A stretch of DNA of 64,000 bases. Source: Balanoglossus misakiensis. Lineage: Eukaryota > Hemichordata. Below are positions 10,903-22,351 of the stretch, piece after piece. Every line of letters begins with the position of its first letter. The first letter of the stretch is position 1. The stretch is taken from positions 17,546,001-17,610,000 of the forward strand of contig CM082577.2 in NCBI GenBank assembly GCA_040954595.2, read 5' to 3'. Both the position numbers and the translations under genes were made by a program. The notes beneath the pieces are model-generated. The model was not told the DNA's origin, did no database searches, and saw only the letters and a program-made list of their open reading frames with translations.

Positions 10903-12890
10903 GACTTTTAGACATTCCGGTACACGGAAGTATCCATGTCCACGCGTCCCAGCCAGTGGCGATTTAATTTTGTTAATTATCCAAGGCTTGTTTGACAATA
11001 TGCTATGCGAAGCAGGAGAAGAAACTATAGCCGATTCACTGAACCAGAATGATGAAAAATGGCCAAAGGTTTCATGCTATTGTGATATATTAGATTTAAT
11101 AAGAACATCATAAAAAATCCTGCAAATAAATTATCAACGCATTTGATCAGTTATTCTGACGAGTGACTCTGACTCTCCACGTGACTAGAGTAAACTGCGT
11201 CTGTTACGTACCACTCAGTTCTGACGAGTCACTTTGAATTTCAACTTCAGGTTTAATAGAAACTCCAATTGCATCATTTGAACCACTTTGATCTGATGAG
11301 TGACTTTGAGTACCGAGTTCACTCAGGTCAATTGTTTGTTTTGTACAGCTGGGTAATTGTCAAAATAAGTTGAATGAGTACTCATCAATGTATTTTTTAA
11401 GTTGTACATATGGACAAGCAATTTGGCTTCTGATGCAATTAAAGAACTAACATTGTTAAATATATTAATACCATGGTGGCTAGGGCTGGTATACCAATTT
11501 CAAAAGGGTGGAATTCCACCATTAGAATCTTGTTGTAGAGCGTCTCTACATCATGGCGCTTCAGTGTTTTCAATTTTCTCTGTCTAGCTTTTCTTTTCTG
11601 TTGTTTTTCCGATCTGGCAGAGGTTTTCATTCTCCAAAATGATTTTTGTATCAGAGAGTTTCTTGGTGAGTTCCTTGCCATGTTCGAGTTCAACACAACA
11701 CGTGCACCTTAGGTAGTAATTATTCACGTGATGGTTGAATGAATAGTGGTTGCATTGCAACTCCCCCCCCCCCCCCCCCCCCCCCCGCTACTGTCATGTA
11801 TTCTGGTTTCATCCTGAAAAATACATTGTTCCATCTCCTCAAGTTTCACAATGACTAACTTCAATCTCTGTGAGTTATAACCACTGTAGAATGGGGGAGC
11901 AATTTGCCTTCTCCAAGCAGTGTCGAACATATACCCATATATGACAAACTTTAATCCAGTGGATAATTGGGGGGGGGTCACATTGTAGAAAAGTAATTTC
12001 GTGTGGGGCGCCTTTTACATTTAGTCCGCGACTCAAATTCCACCGACCCCTCCCGTAAAAAAAACGATTGCTCCCTTACACCAGTGTAACTACAGACTAA
12101 CACCCAACATGCCTCATGCAGATTTACTTCATTTCATTTTAACCAACTTTGAGTTAGGGGCACTTGGTCTAAGTATAGGTAGTTCATCATGACTTTTGCA
12201 AACTGCTTTAAGTGTCATTTAAGAAAAACCGTAATTTTGATATTAATGCATATATGTACACGTCTACGCTCCGGAATCCTACTGGGGTTATTGCCTTGTA
12301 AGTATATGTTCAAATGGATAACATTCCTTGAGAGTTTACCTGCAATGGTTATGGGAGTGTCAAATATATATTTAGCAAAGTGTCATGGGAAGGGTCAGAT
12401 AACCGCCTAACCCTGCAACCTATGGCACGGATAGCAGACATAAGAGTGCCACATTATATTTGCTGCGCGTATTATAAATATGGTACTAATATATGAAACA
12501 CCACATGTTACACTACACCTTTTGTTTTCCATGCGTAGTGAATCGATGCCATGAATCTAATTTCTAATAAAAACACGTTCGTATAGGACGACCAACCTCG
12601 ATGTTAATATCTCCGTGAATTCTGGTTTTGAGTGATTTCCAGCGTGTAGCATGATTAGTTTTGTGTAAAATGTTTTAGTTCAGAAATAAAACTAACACAA
12701 CGTCATATTTGGTGATAGTATGATGATTTGTGTTTTATTCCGAAAGAGTGGATTAATATGTGGTGATGCTGTCGATGTTTTAAATCCGGCGAAATGCAAC
12801 AGCTGGTCTGTGAATATTTCATTTGTAGTCAACGTGTAGCTACGAATGAAGGTCTTTTGGAGGACGTAATGTTTGTAGCAGAAGTTGGAA
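10903..12890. other. Intergenic region between divergent sulfotransferase genes
   Basis: It contains three spaced copies of a CTGACGAGTGACT-like motif (11,155, 11,220 and 11,292), a C-run of more than 20 bases at about 11,763 and a shorter G-run near 11,968. An 85-codon frame on the - strand (11,696-11,439) has a basic N-terminus (KQQKRKARQRKLKTLKR) and a hydrophobic end. It could be a 5' coding exon, but no splice partner is clear. Confidence 0.45.
11155..11309. promoter_or_regulatory. Three-fold CTGACGAGT(G/C)ACT motif cluster
   Basis: TCTGACGAGTGACTCTGA at 11,155, CTGACGAGTCACTTTGA at about 11,221 and TCTGATGAGTGACTTTGA at 11,292 are spaced 65-72 bases apart, just upstream of the - strand gene. 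They resemble AP-1/CRE half-sites. A regulatory role is inference from position and repetition only. Confidence 0.35.
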
Positions 12891-12899
12891 ATTGTCGAA

Positions 12900-12952
12900 C
12901 AAAATGAATTTGTCTGGATAAATAATGTTACCCCTGATCATCGAGGTACTCG
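12900..12952 (+). other. Candidate 5' noncoding exon of the + strand sulfotransferase
   Basis: A strong donor CG|GTAAGTGTG at 12,953 precedes, by about 1 kb, a good acceptor (CCGTTTCAG at 13,966). The acceptor opens the exon that carries the start codon at 14,008. The upstream edge is not defined by the sequence; 12,900 is only a placeholder. Confidence 0.35.
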
Positions 12953-13786
12953 GTAAGTGTGTAACTGGTCGGTCTTTTAAAAACATTAAGGTCTAGTTTG
13001 ATTTAAAACTAAAATTGGAGGAAACGAAATCACAACAGTTCACTAATTTAAATAGCCTGATTCTAAGCAATGTTTTACTCGATCATGTGTGCTTTTCTTG
13101 AATCGTGATGCTTTATAATATATAGCCGAATGAAGATGAACCATTTTACATAATCATTTGACGTAACCGATTTACATGTTACCCATGTAGAACTTGTTTG
13201 GGAAGGTACTCTAGGCGTAAACGACAGGTTTGCGATTACAATCACGCATCCTATAATAACCGAGTCAATGGAGTGACCGAGTCAGTCCGCGTCATCATAT
13301 CTACATAATATTTACTGTCGAAGCTCTCTCTCTCTCTCTCTCTTCGCATTCCACAGATATTTTATTTGACATGGAATGATAGAATGCTAGATTTCGGTAG
13401 GCGACGATCATTCAATACAGCTAAGGCTCGACTGTTGTGCCACACGGCAAAATTTACAGCGAAGAATTTCGCCTACGATATATTGGCAGGTGCATGGCAA
13501 TATATTCGAGACTGTTTTTGTGAGACATAACAAATCACTGTTTACCATCGCGTGTGTGTTTGTTTGTTTGTTAAAACGCTTTATTGATTTGCATGCCTTG
13601 GAATTAATAACCATTTAAGAACTGAAGCCTGCCTTTATGAATCGATTGATCAATGAAAACTGTATACGTACGCTCTCATGACTCAAATCCGAAAAATCAA
13701 AATAATATAAAATGGATTCTGATAGGCAGATATCTATAGTTGTGGAATGTTCCATACTTTGTGAGGCCAGTAGTACAGAAATGACG

Positions 13787-13898
<112 letters not shown>

Positions 13899-14007
13899 CT
13901 TTATACAGGATAAGAGATGTGTGTGTAATGTTGGTCCTTTGACATATTTTCATTCCTCCGTTTCAGATTCATCAGCAATATAACATTTGATATAAAGCCT
14001 GAAAATA

Positions 14008-15875
14008 ATGACTGCTTCTGGACACAATTATGGACATCCTAATTCTCACAATGGGTATAGAGATATTGGCGACAACATAGAAAACAGATATAGATTAGGT
14101 ACATCTGTAGAATTTGGTGAAATCAACCCGACTGATAGTCAAATCCCAATCGAGGTGTCATTAACAGCACTCAGAATGCAGAAGGAAGCGTTGGAGAAAG
14201 AAGTTCGTCGGCTGGCAGATGAACAGGAAAGGGGTGCTCTTTTGAAGAAAATCAATGATTTGACATTCCAGAAAAAGAAACTAGAATCAGCTTTGAATCA
14301 GGCTCGACAGGCGCGCGCGGCAATAGCTGGACTTTTCGATATAACTAGATTCAATCCCAAGAAACAGGACTCGGGCGTTGAACCAAGTAGAAGTACTCCC
14401 CCACCAGACAGAGGTACTCCCCCACCAGAGAACCATTCTGTGGACATTGGCGGTAAGTTGCCAAGGAAACCGGTATACATTAGGAAGAACCCGCCATTTA
14501 ATTACAGACGACGATGCAAATGGTTGCTAATGGGAATGATGTATAAGATGACCCGGATGAAAAGGTCGTTTTGTAGGGGAAATGGTTAGTTGTTTTTTTT
14601 TTACTTTTCATATTTAGTTTTCATATTTGTATAGGTCATACGAATATTTAAACTTAGTTGTGGCAGCTTATAGAAACAGACATTGCCTGTCTGTCTGTCT
14701 ATCTGTCTGTCTGTCTGGGTGTGTATGTATGAGTGTGCGCGCGCGTGTGTAGTACCGATATTTATAAAATTCAATTGTCTGTGATTTTTTTGGCAAATTT
14801 GCTTTCTCAAAAACAGCTTTTATGATTTTACCCGGGTGTTTTCACCTAGATTTGTTCAAATACAGTTATGGCAAAATTACCATTTTGGACACAAAAAATC
14901 TAATTAGAAACTGATTCTCTTGTTGCTTGCCCGGTCTCAATGTAAACATTTTGCACCATTACACCGATTTTTATTCAAAACTTTAAGAGGAAATATTCTA
15001 AACTTGCCTTGAGCAAAATATGACTCTGAGAAAGTATAAAAAATTAAATAAATCTTAGAGTTGCATATTGCGTAGAGAATGTCTTGGCCCTAAAAGTACG
15101 TGTCAATTCTTACTTCACTAGGGCATAACGAAAGCTTATATTACGCCTTTTTTATTCTCAGGTAACGGCAGTTTGTTCAGTGGAAAGAGGGGAATCTCAC
15201 TCTGTGGATTGTTGATGTTGTCTCTTATGTTGGTGTACACTCAGATCCGTCTCATAAAACACGTGGAAACCCCGGGTCGAAGCACACTTCCAGGTGGGTT
15301 TGATCGTATCACTGAACAACATCTCTTGCACTAGAATTCGAAATGCCATCAGACACAAGTTAAGGCTCCGTTCAATTGATGGCGATTTCAAGTGCATCGT
15401 TTGTGTTGAAAGCAAAGTAATAATTATTTTAAATAGTATAATAGTGAGATGTTTGTGATTTGATTTTAATGATACTAATACGCGACACTTTCCACAAATT
15501 TTGTTGCAGGAGACCGTTGCCATCTCCGATTTGGCCAAGTTCGTAGCCTGCCTCCAGTAGCATTGGCCAGTTTTCCGGGTTCAGGCAATACCTGGTTAAG
15601 GCACCTGATTGAACAGTCAACCGGATATTACACCGGAAACGTTAAAAGAAGTCCAGTACTGGAATCTGCAGGTACTAAATAAATAAATAAATGAATGAAT
15701 GAATGAATGAATGAATGAATGAATGAATGAATGAATGAATGAATGAATGAATGAATGAATGAATGAATGAATGAATGGATGGATGAATGAATGAATAATT
15801 GAATGAATGAATGAATGAATGAATGAATGAATGAATGAATGAATGAATGAATGAATGAATGAATGAATAAATGAA

Positions 15876-15946
<71 letters not shown>

Positions 15947-17080
15947 ACCCTTCTCACTGAATCGTAAAGTTTATTCCACACAGTCATGTGTTTATTTTTC
16001 CTGTGCTGTCTACGCTAACCTAAACCTAACCTAAGGGTGTACTGTTGTTGAAAACCCGTGACAGGTTTCAAAGGTGAAGACGAGGACTGGCGAGCGGGAA
16101 CAACTATCGTTCAGAAGACACACGAATTCTCCAGAGATCTAGTCAGACGTTTCCATGCCAGCATTCTACTTATCAGGAATCCATACAAAGCTATGCTGGC
16201 GGAAGCCAGTCGAGAATATGCCGGCAAGACGGGATTCGCTCCAATGGACATTTACTACAATGAAAAGGGTATGTCAGAAGGTTCCATATTGTTTGAATAC
16301 ATGTACCCGTATATACATTTTTCGATATAGAAAACTGGATTCGTTGATGTAATATATTACAGTTCAGTTTCGAACAATGTGTTATCTGATATGTGTTGCT
16401 ACAAGCAAACTTTAGCGATCATTAGACTCTGCCAGATTCATTATTCTGTGGGAGCCCATTGTTGTAAAGCCCATCAATGTACGTTCCACGATAAGATGAG
16501 GCAGGGGAAATTGAACATTGTCCGTTTATTAATATAATTATTGATCAAGATTGATGTGTACTTTAATCGTCTTTCATCCGCAAACTTATTTCTTAATCTC
16601 CCATTGGTGTCCGACTAAAATTAAGTACCAGTATCTGCCAGTAGCTTTTTATTTGATGGATTTTGACCATTGTGTACGTTGAGTAATATTTCCATTTTAT
16701 TGTTCATTGCCCTTTCTATAGGCTGGGATTTATACGTCAAAAAGTATTCAAGTGAATGGGAGAGTCAGATAAGCCAATGGCTGCTGTTCCACGAAGGACC
16801 CTTACTTCTTGTTCGCTTCGAAGACGTCAAAGACAACCCACTCTACGAACTGCGCAGAATCAACAACTTTTTAAACGTCACCTTTGCAGACCACCGAGTT
16901 GCCTGTGTCATAAAAAATATGGAGGGACAATTCCATCGACCAGAGGACGAGAAGAAATTTCTGGGATTTGATCCGTTCACACAAGAAATGCACATTAATA
17001 TCGAAGAAAGAATCGAACGCGTTAATGATCTTTTAGATGTTAAAGGATTCAAGCACGTAGCTAGAGTATATCCTAACTAG
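14008..17080 (+). CDS. WSCD-like PAPS sulfotransferase with coiled-coil cytoplasmic tail
   Basis: Five coding exons join in phase: 14008-14584, 15162-15293, 15510-15671, 16065-16268 and 16722-17080. They give 477 residues. Residues 1-192 form a cytoplasmic tail with a charged coiled coil (about 53-105), two TPPP(D/E)-type repeats and a basic patch. Residues 204-221 are a membrane anchor. Then comes the catalytic domain: the PAPS 5'-phosphosulfate loop SFPGSGNTW (257-265), KTHEF (308-312), the 3'-phosphate strand ILLIRNP (324-330), and a C-terminal RFEDV strand with MEGQFHR. This order is that of the WSCD1/2 (sialate O-sulfotransferase) family, which normally has WSC domains between anchor and enzyme; none is present here. 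The protein is probably a type II Golgi enzyme that transfers sulfate from PAPS to a glycan. The acceptor sugar cannot be read from sequence. Confidence 0.88.
14688..14750. repeat. (CTGT)n and (GT/GC)n simple repeats
   Basis: CTGT units are followed by an alternating purine-pyrimidine run with GCGCGCG, a Z-DNA-prone stretch, in intron 1 of the sulfotransferase gene. Confidence 0.85.
15673..15948. repeat. Compound (GAAT)n/(AAAT)n microsatellite
   Basis: About 270 bases of tetranucleotide units begin two bases after the donor of the PAPS-loop exon. The splice donor G|GTACTAAAT merges directly into the array, so array length and phase changes lie within the U1 contact region and just beyond it. 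Confidence 0.97.
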
Positions 17081-19599
17081 AACATATAGTCAATGTACAC
17101 CTGTAACTTCAAGGCATATGTCCTGTGGAACAAAAATAACATATAGAAATTTAAACTGTATTATTTAAGTGTTACCGGCCGGAGAACAATGCCAGTTTCA
17201 TTATGGTTTCATTACAAATTGGTATAAGCTTATACATGTAGGTCGAGTTGTGGGTGAGAAATGCTGCAGGTGAACAGGCATATGCAAGACTCCCATAAAC
17301 CAATGGAATGCAATGTCGCCTTGCACACGAAAACTAAAGAAAATGGATTTGTGCGGGATATATAAAACACCTTTCAAACGGGACAGTGCATTTTTGCAAA
17401 ATAAGCGAAGACGACAAAGTTCGTAAACACTCACATTTTATCGATTAGCATCATCATTTTCGAATGAACCGGCACTTGTCAAAACTTGTTTTCAGTCGAT
17501 CCCTTTTGCTAACTGGGTTGGGCAATTAACAAACCGATGCTTCAGCTGCAGATATTTAGCAGGTTCCCCTTTTGTCGTCTTTGTAGAGTCCAATAATCCA
17601 TTAAAGCAATCTACCCGATCAAACTTTACTCAAATTAAATGGCTATTTCATGAGTGCAACGACGAAAAATTGTTCTTAACCTCAGAACTGACCCTCGCTT
17701 CTACAATAAATTTGGCTACGTAAAATCTCTTGACATTTTCCTATTCTATTATTGCGTTCAGCTAAATCTTGGGAAATTACCAAACTTGAGATCATTATCT
17801 GAGATTCAACTATTCCTGCTTTAAGTCTGCCATGTATTTCTTTTGTGCGGAGCTGTTTGAGTGGATTGGGGGGGGGGGGGGATACGTACAGTTATCCAGC
17901 TGTAGTTCCAGAATGTAACTGGCCTGGATGGTTGTCAAGCCTTACTGCGCAGACTAGTCTCTGTTGTGTTCACTTTGAACTACAGTGAATTTCGCACATT
18001 AAATTTAAACAGTTCAGCATTAAATAGACAGAGAGAGAGAAACTATATTTTAATTCCCCAGCATGGACCACATCCAAGAATCAACGACGGTATTAATTCA
18101 AATACGGACATGGCCGAATGAATATTAAAACGTGTTCATTTTATAGATATGAAAGCTTCTTTTAAATTTATAAAGAATGTGTACACCGAAAAAGTAACAT
18201 CGCATTGAAATAGTGTCATATCACGTCACCAGAATAACTTATTTGCTGGGAAAGGTGGAATTCATGTTAACAATGGATCTATCCATGACAACATCGCAAT
18301 TGCTAGCTTTTGTCTGCAGCTAAAAGAATAGTATACCATAGCCTTATAATTTTATTGAAAATTTCCCGAATAACATTTACCATAATGAATTATTTTTGTT
18401 CTGTCGCGTTTTATTGTTTGCTTCACTTGAAGATATGCACTGGCCTATTATGTCTACCGGTATAAATATGGAATTTGCAAAGATGGCACGTTTATAATCT
18501 TCAACATTTTGTAATTTTCAGGTTTCACTTTTGCTCTACAAGTTGGGTTTTCCCTTTAGGCCTTGGCCCGATTCTATAATGACTGACGTGTACATTTTCT
18601 GTAAAATAATGACCGATGCGGAAAGTTTTGAAAGCGCATTGAGCCTATACTTTTTGCAGCGAACGCTCAAATCTGTTAGTTTTGATCGTCGACCTGCCGA
18701 CTAAGAGACATACTGATCATTGTCGTTGTTTGTTCCACATTTGAGCCCTGTTTATGTTGAAATATAATGGACTTTAAACATGACTGTGTTTAATGTATAT
18801 TTTTAATTGAAGCTCTCAAATCCCCCAGTGGGAAATAAAAGTAAAATAAAATGGCTCTATGGACTTTGGGTTAATTTTGTGAATTTCCCCGTTTTGAACA
18901 TGCATTTTCGAATGAAATGCTAAAAATTGTGATGTTATGGAACAGAATGTGTCACTTATCATACGATCTCAATAGATCATCAAGGCCTACATGTACACCA
19001 CAATAAAGTTCAGATTTTACATTTAAAAAAAACAGAACTAATAAACAAAAACAAACAAACAAACACAATGAATGTCAAATGACGACCTTTGTACATCATT
19101 TACAATATGAACATATAGTGTGATTTGGTGGAATGTTGTTGAAAACACCAGAAAACTGAATATGTAAAGAGGAATTAAATCACCTACCTAACTGCTTGAA
19201 ACATTTCATTGATTTTGCAAGTGCTAGCAAACATATGTCACCTCCAACATCTAATTGTGTTTGTGGATTCGGTCCATTACTGGCTAAAACTCTACGATTA
19301 TCTTTTTGATGACTTGTCCATAATTTATCACAATATAGCCTACTCAACACTGTGAAGCAATAGGCCTACATGTTAGGCCTAAACGTGATCCTGCTTTTGA
19401 TGTGCTAGGCTTGTCGAATGAGGGCGCTTGAAAAAATTGTGAGTGGAATACAGAAATAGGCATGTTTACAAATTCTCGTAACCGCCAAAAAAATAAAAAA
19501 ATAAACACCCTTTACATCCTGTACATATGCCCGATTATGGTTAGAAAGCCGTGACGTGTCCAAGTTTTTTGTATGACCGTCGTGTAGGTGACCGTGTCA
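17081..19599. other. Sulfotransferase 3' UTR and intergenic DNA
   Basis: I see no coding exon. Possible poly(A) signals lie near 17,704 and 18,833. A G-run of about 13 bases occurs near 17,868. Otherwise this is unremarkable AT-rich sequence. Confidence 0.5.
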
Positions 19600-19675
19600 A
19601 AGGTCACGAAAAAGATGGCGTCCTCCATGTGATATGATTTCACATCATTCCGCGTCAGAGTTCGTGTCTTCCCGG
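19600..19675 (+). promoter_or_regulatory. PTCD1: Candidate PTCD1 promoter and first noncoding exon
   Basis: The motif AAGATGGCG (about 19,612), the core of a YY1 site typical of transcription starts of mitochondrial and ribosomal protein genes, is followed by CpG-rich sequence and a strong donor CCCG|GTAAGTCGAG at 19,676. The ATG in the motif opens only a five-codon frame. A matching acceptor (TTATTTTCAG at 22,174) opens the exon with the PTCD1 start codon. The link is inferred from splice signals and position. Confidence 0.45.
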
Positions 19676-20319
19676 TAAGTCGAGGAAAACGTCAGTTTTT
19701 GTTGTCATATTTAAACATTGCTTATATCAGAGACACTGTACATTGCACGGGTCCAATGGTCGCTGTATGGCATTGAAGTTTGATCGTGTCTTGTCTAGAT
19801 TTTGCAAGTTGCACGTTGCATACACGTGTATACTAGCCCTGCGACTGCGTACAGGTCTGTGTGGTTACACGCTCCTCGTCACGGCCTCGGTGGTGGAGGC
19901 CATGTAATGCCAGGAACACAAGACCTGTTCGCACGGCTATATTCACGTGCGGTCCATTAGTACCGGTAATAGCATTACAGTACAATCGATCGATATTTGC
20001 CTGGCAACCCACATCATCACCATTAACAACAACAACAAGCTAGATTCCTCTGTTCCCTGTTATCTGACCCCAACACAATGCAATGTGCAGCCCCACAGGT
20101 TCTCGTAACGTTGCTTGGATAGGCATTCGAGGTGTGTACCCCATGGTGTTCAGTGGCCTAGTATGGCTGTACAATCAAAGTTACGAGAATCTTTGTGCAA
20201 CCTAGCTCTGCATGATAGGGTTGTATGTCTTACTGCGATACGCTGCCATGCAGAGCTATGGAAGCTGGTGAAGTTTAATATATACATAGTGGACTCGTCT
20301 TTACCCGTTACCAACCTTG

Positions 20320-20720
20320 TAGCCTAGTACCTCGGCGTATTTTGTCCGCTTTGCTTCCAAAACTAACGCCTAGCCTCACTCATGTCACTGGCCCAATAAA
20401 ACCCCATACCCCTTGCTGGGAACATAGACCCTAGCGTCCCCTTGAAGTCACTCACATAAACTGAACAATGGTGATTGGGTGTAAGGTTATAGTGAAGGCA
20501 GGGCTAATTTGAATTACAAATGTTACCCATCCTTACTTATATATAAATATCCTTTGTCCAATCATTGGAAAAACAAAGTCTCTGATTGACTTCAGAGGGA
20601 TGCTAGTTACATCACAATTCCCAGCAAGGGATATAGGGTTTTATTGGGCCAGTGGCATGAGTGAGGCTAGGCGTTAGTTTTGGAAGCAAAGTGGACAAAA
20701 TACGCCAAGGTACTAGGCTA
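20320..20720. mobile_element. MULE-type MITE with 9-bp target duplication
   Basis: A 401-bp foldback. The left end TAGCCTAGTACCTCGGCGTA and the right end TACGCCAAGGTACTAGGCTA are complementary, and the arms remain alignable for more than 100 bases with few mismatches. CCAACCTTG flanks it directly on both sides (20,311-20,319 and 20,721-20,729). Long inverted repeats and a 9-bp duplication are the hallmarks of Mutator-like elements. It has no transposase frame. Confidence 0.8.
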
Positions 20721-20861
20721 CCAACCTTGGTGATGCCATTATTTTTTAGGGCCGAGGGAGAATGAGTGTGGGTATGAAAAGGGTGACACTGTAAACAGTA
20801 AAGTCTCCAAAACAATTAGTTTTGTTTCGACAATGGCCTTTTATCAGCAAGCAAAGAAAGC

Positions 20862-21212
20862 ATGGGCTTTTGGCTACCTCTCAAAATTGACGGTCCTTTT
20901 TGTAAACAGCTCGTGATTTGGTCACCAATTAAAAACGCACTGATGGTTTTGCATGGCTGTGAAAATTACATGACCAGAGTTTCAGTGAGACATGGGTCAT
21001 TCTTTTCGAAGTCTTGTTTATGTTTGGACCGGGATGTGCTTTTAACTTGGGCTAGGAACTACCCTTTGAAAAAGATGGTGACCAGGAGCAGAGCTCAGCT
21101 AGGCCAAAACCTCTATGGGGAAAGTGCCCTCACGTCCGTGCAGTTGTTTTGCTTATCACGCCCCGGCCCGGTGACCATTTTTGGAAGACGCGTTCAATAT
21201 CTCCGGATCTAG
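20862..21212 (+). other. Unassigned open frame in the PTCD1 5' intron
   Basis: A 116-codon ATG frame with no recognised domain, no splice partner in phase and ordinary composition. I regard it as more likely chance or repeat-derived than a gene. Confidence 0.1.
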
Positions 21213-21703
21213 TTTTGTTTTTATTCCGCGAGATTCGAAAGTTGTCGTTGCTACGTTCTGAATGCCATTTGTCTGGTGTCAGTGACTAGTGTTGCACTTG
21301 CAGTGTGTGTACGTCCATTGTGTATGTCGCTACCATATCTCATCCTCTCCCGTAATCGCTGCATGTCATAGAGCTTTATTTTGAAATATGAATAGTAAAA
21401 TCGATGATTTGATCTGATTAATTAATGTGTGACTGTCGGAGTCGATCGTCGCTAAAAAAAATATTTCGCTCGCGCTTGGCTGAGTTCGAGCGCGTCTATA
21501 TCTCACGTGCAATAGAATGTAAACAAATGACATCATGCATATTAATCCGCAAGAACTAGAGGAATATGGCTCTATGCTACACGATTGATCATTTCAAAAC
21601 GATAGATAAAAACGTAATATTTACATTTCAAAATATTTAATTTTCAGAATGTGTATTTTATTAATTTCTTGGTGATTTATTGTTCAATAGGCATATGATA
21701 AAA

Positions 21704-21824
21704 CCTTTACGGCCCTGATACGGTTCTTGCGGCCCTCAGACGTACGGCGATTCGCGCCCTCCCTGCGGTCGGGCGTTTCCGCCGTACGACCTCGGGCCGC
21801 AAAACCCGTATCAGGGCTGTAAAG
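21704..21824. mobile_element. CpG-rich foldback element
   Basis: The left arm CTTTACGGCCCTGATACGG pairs with CCGTATCAGGGCTGTAAAG at the right end. The pairing continues through GCGGCCC and GTACGGCG to a centre at about 21,765, so the 121 bases form one near-continuous hairpin. Its CpG density is far above that of the surrounding AT-rich intron, suggesting a recent insertion. No coding capacity and no clear target duplication. Confidence 0.7.
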
Positions 21825-22351
21825 ATTATTCATCACTCACCTAAACTCGAAGATTCTACATATGTCAGACATGAAAAGGGGGGAAAGGGTTTGAGAACTG
21901 CAGCTCAGAAATTAAAAATGCGTTATTCAAGGTAATTAGGTAGTAATCATGTAAATTCAATTGAATTATGAGTATGTTGTAATACATGACGTGATGTATA
22001 AGAATGTTTTATCCTTACATGTACATGTATTTCGTTCTTAAACCATACCTGTATGCTTGCAACTATGTAATGCTTGTTAATTGGATCAAAACTACAGTAG
22101 TAAAGTATTCTGCTAAACTATACAAGTCATGTAATGTGCTGATTTGATTAAATTTTGTGTTTGCTTATTTTCAGATATGTACAGTTCAGGTCGATTGGTA
22201 TTTCAAATTTACAAACTTTAATTGACCTAATTTGTACATGGCTCAGAGATTAGCAAATTCTCAAACATCTGGAAGTACTGTGGGAACTGCTGAGAAAGAT
22301 AGCTGCTTCATCAGAAAGAATCTGTGTGCACATTGCAACATTGTCTGAGAT

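Noticed and set aside
11439-11696. 85-codon - strand frame with a basic N-terminus and hydrophobic end, possible 5' exon of the sulfotransferase
   Set aside because: No donor in the right place or homologous exon in the intact paralogue; left as an open possibility only in the intergenic entry.
14298-14480. - strand frame rich in Gly and Pro
   Set aside because: It is antisense to the first coding exon of the sulfotransferase.
15628-15987. 119-codon and similar low-complexity frames (HSFIHSFIHSF, FIYLFIYLF, INQSINQS)
   Set aside because: They are translations of tetranucleotide arrays with no stop, not proteins.
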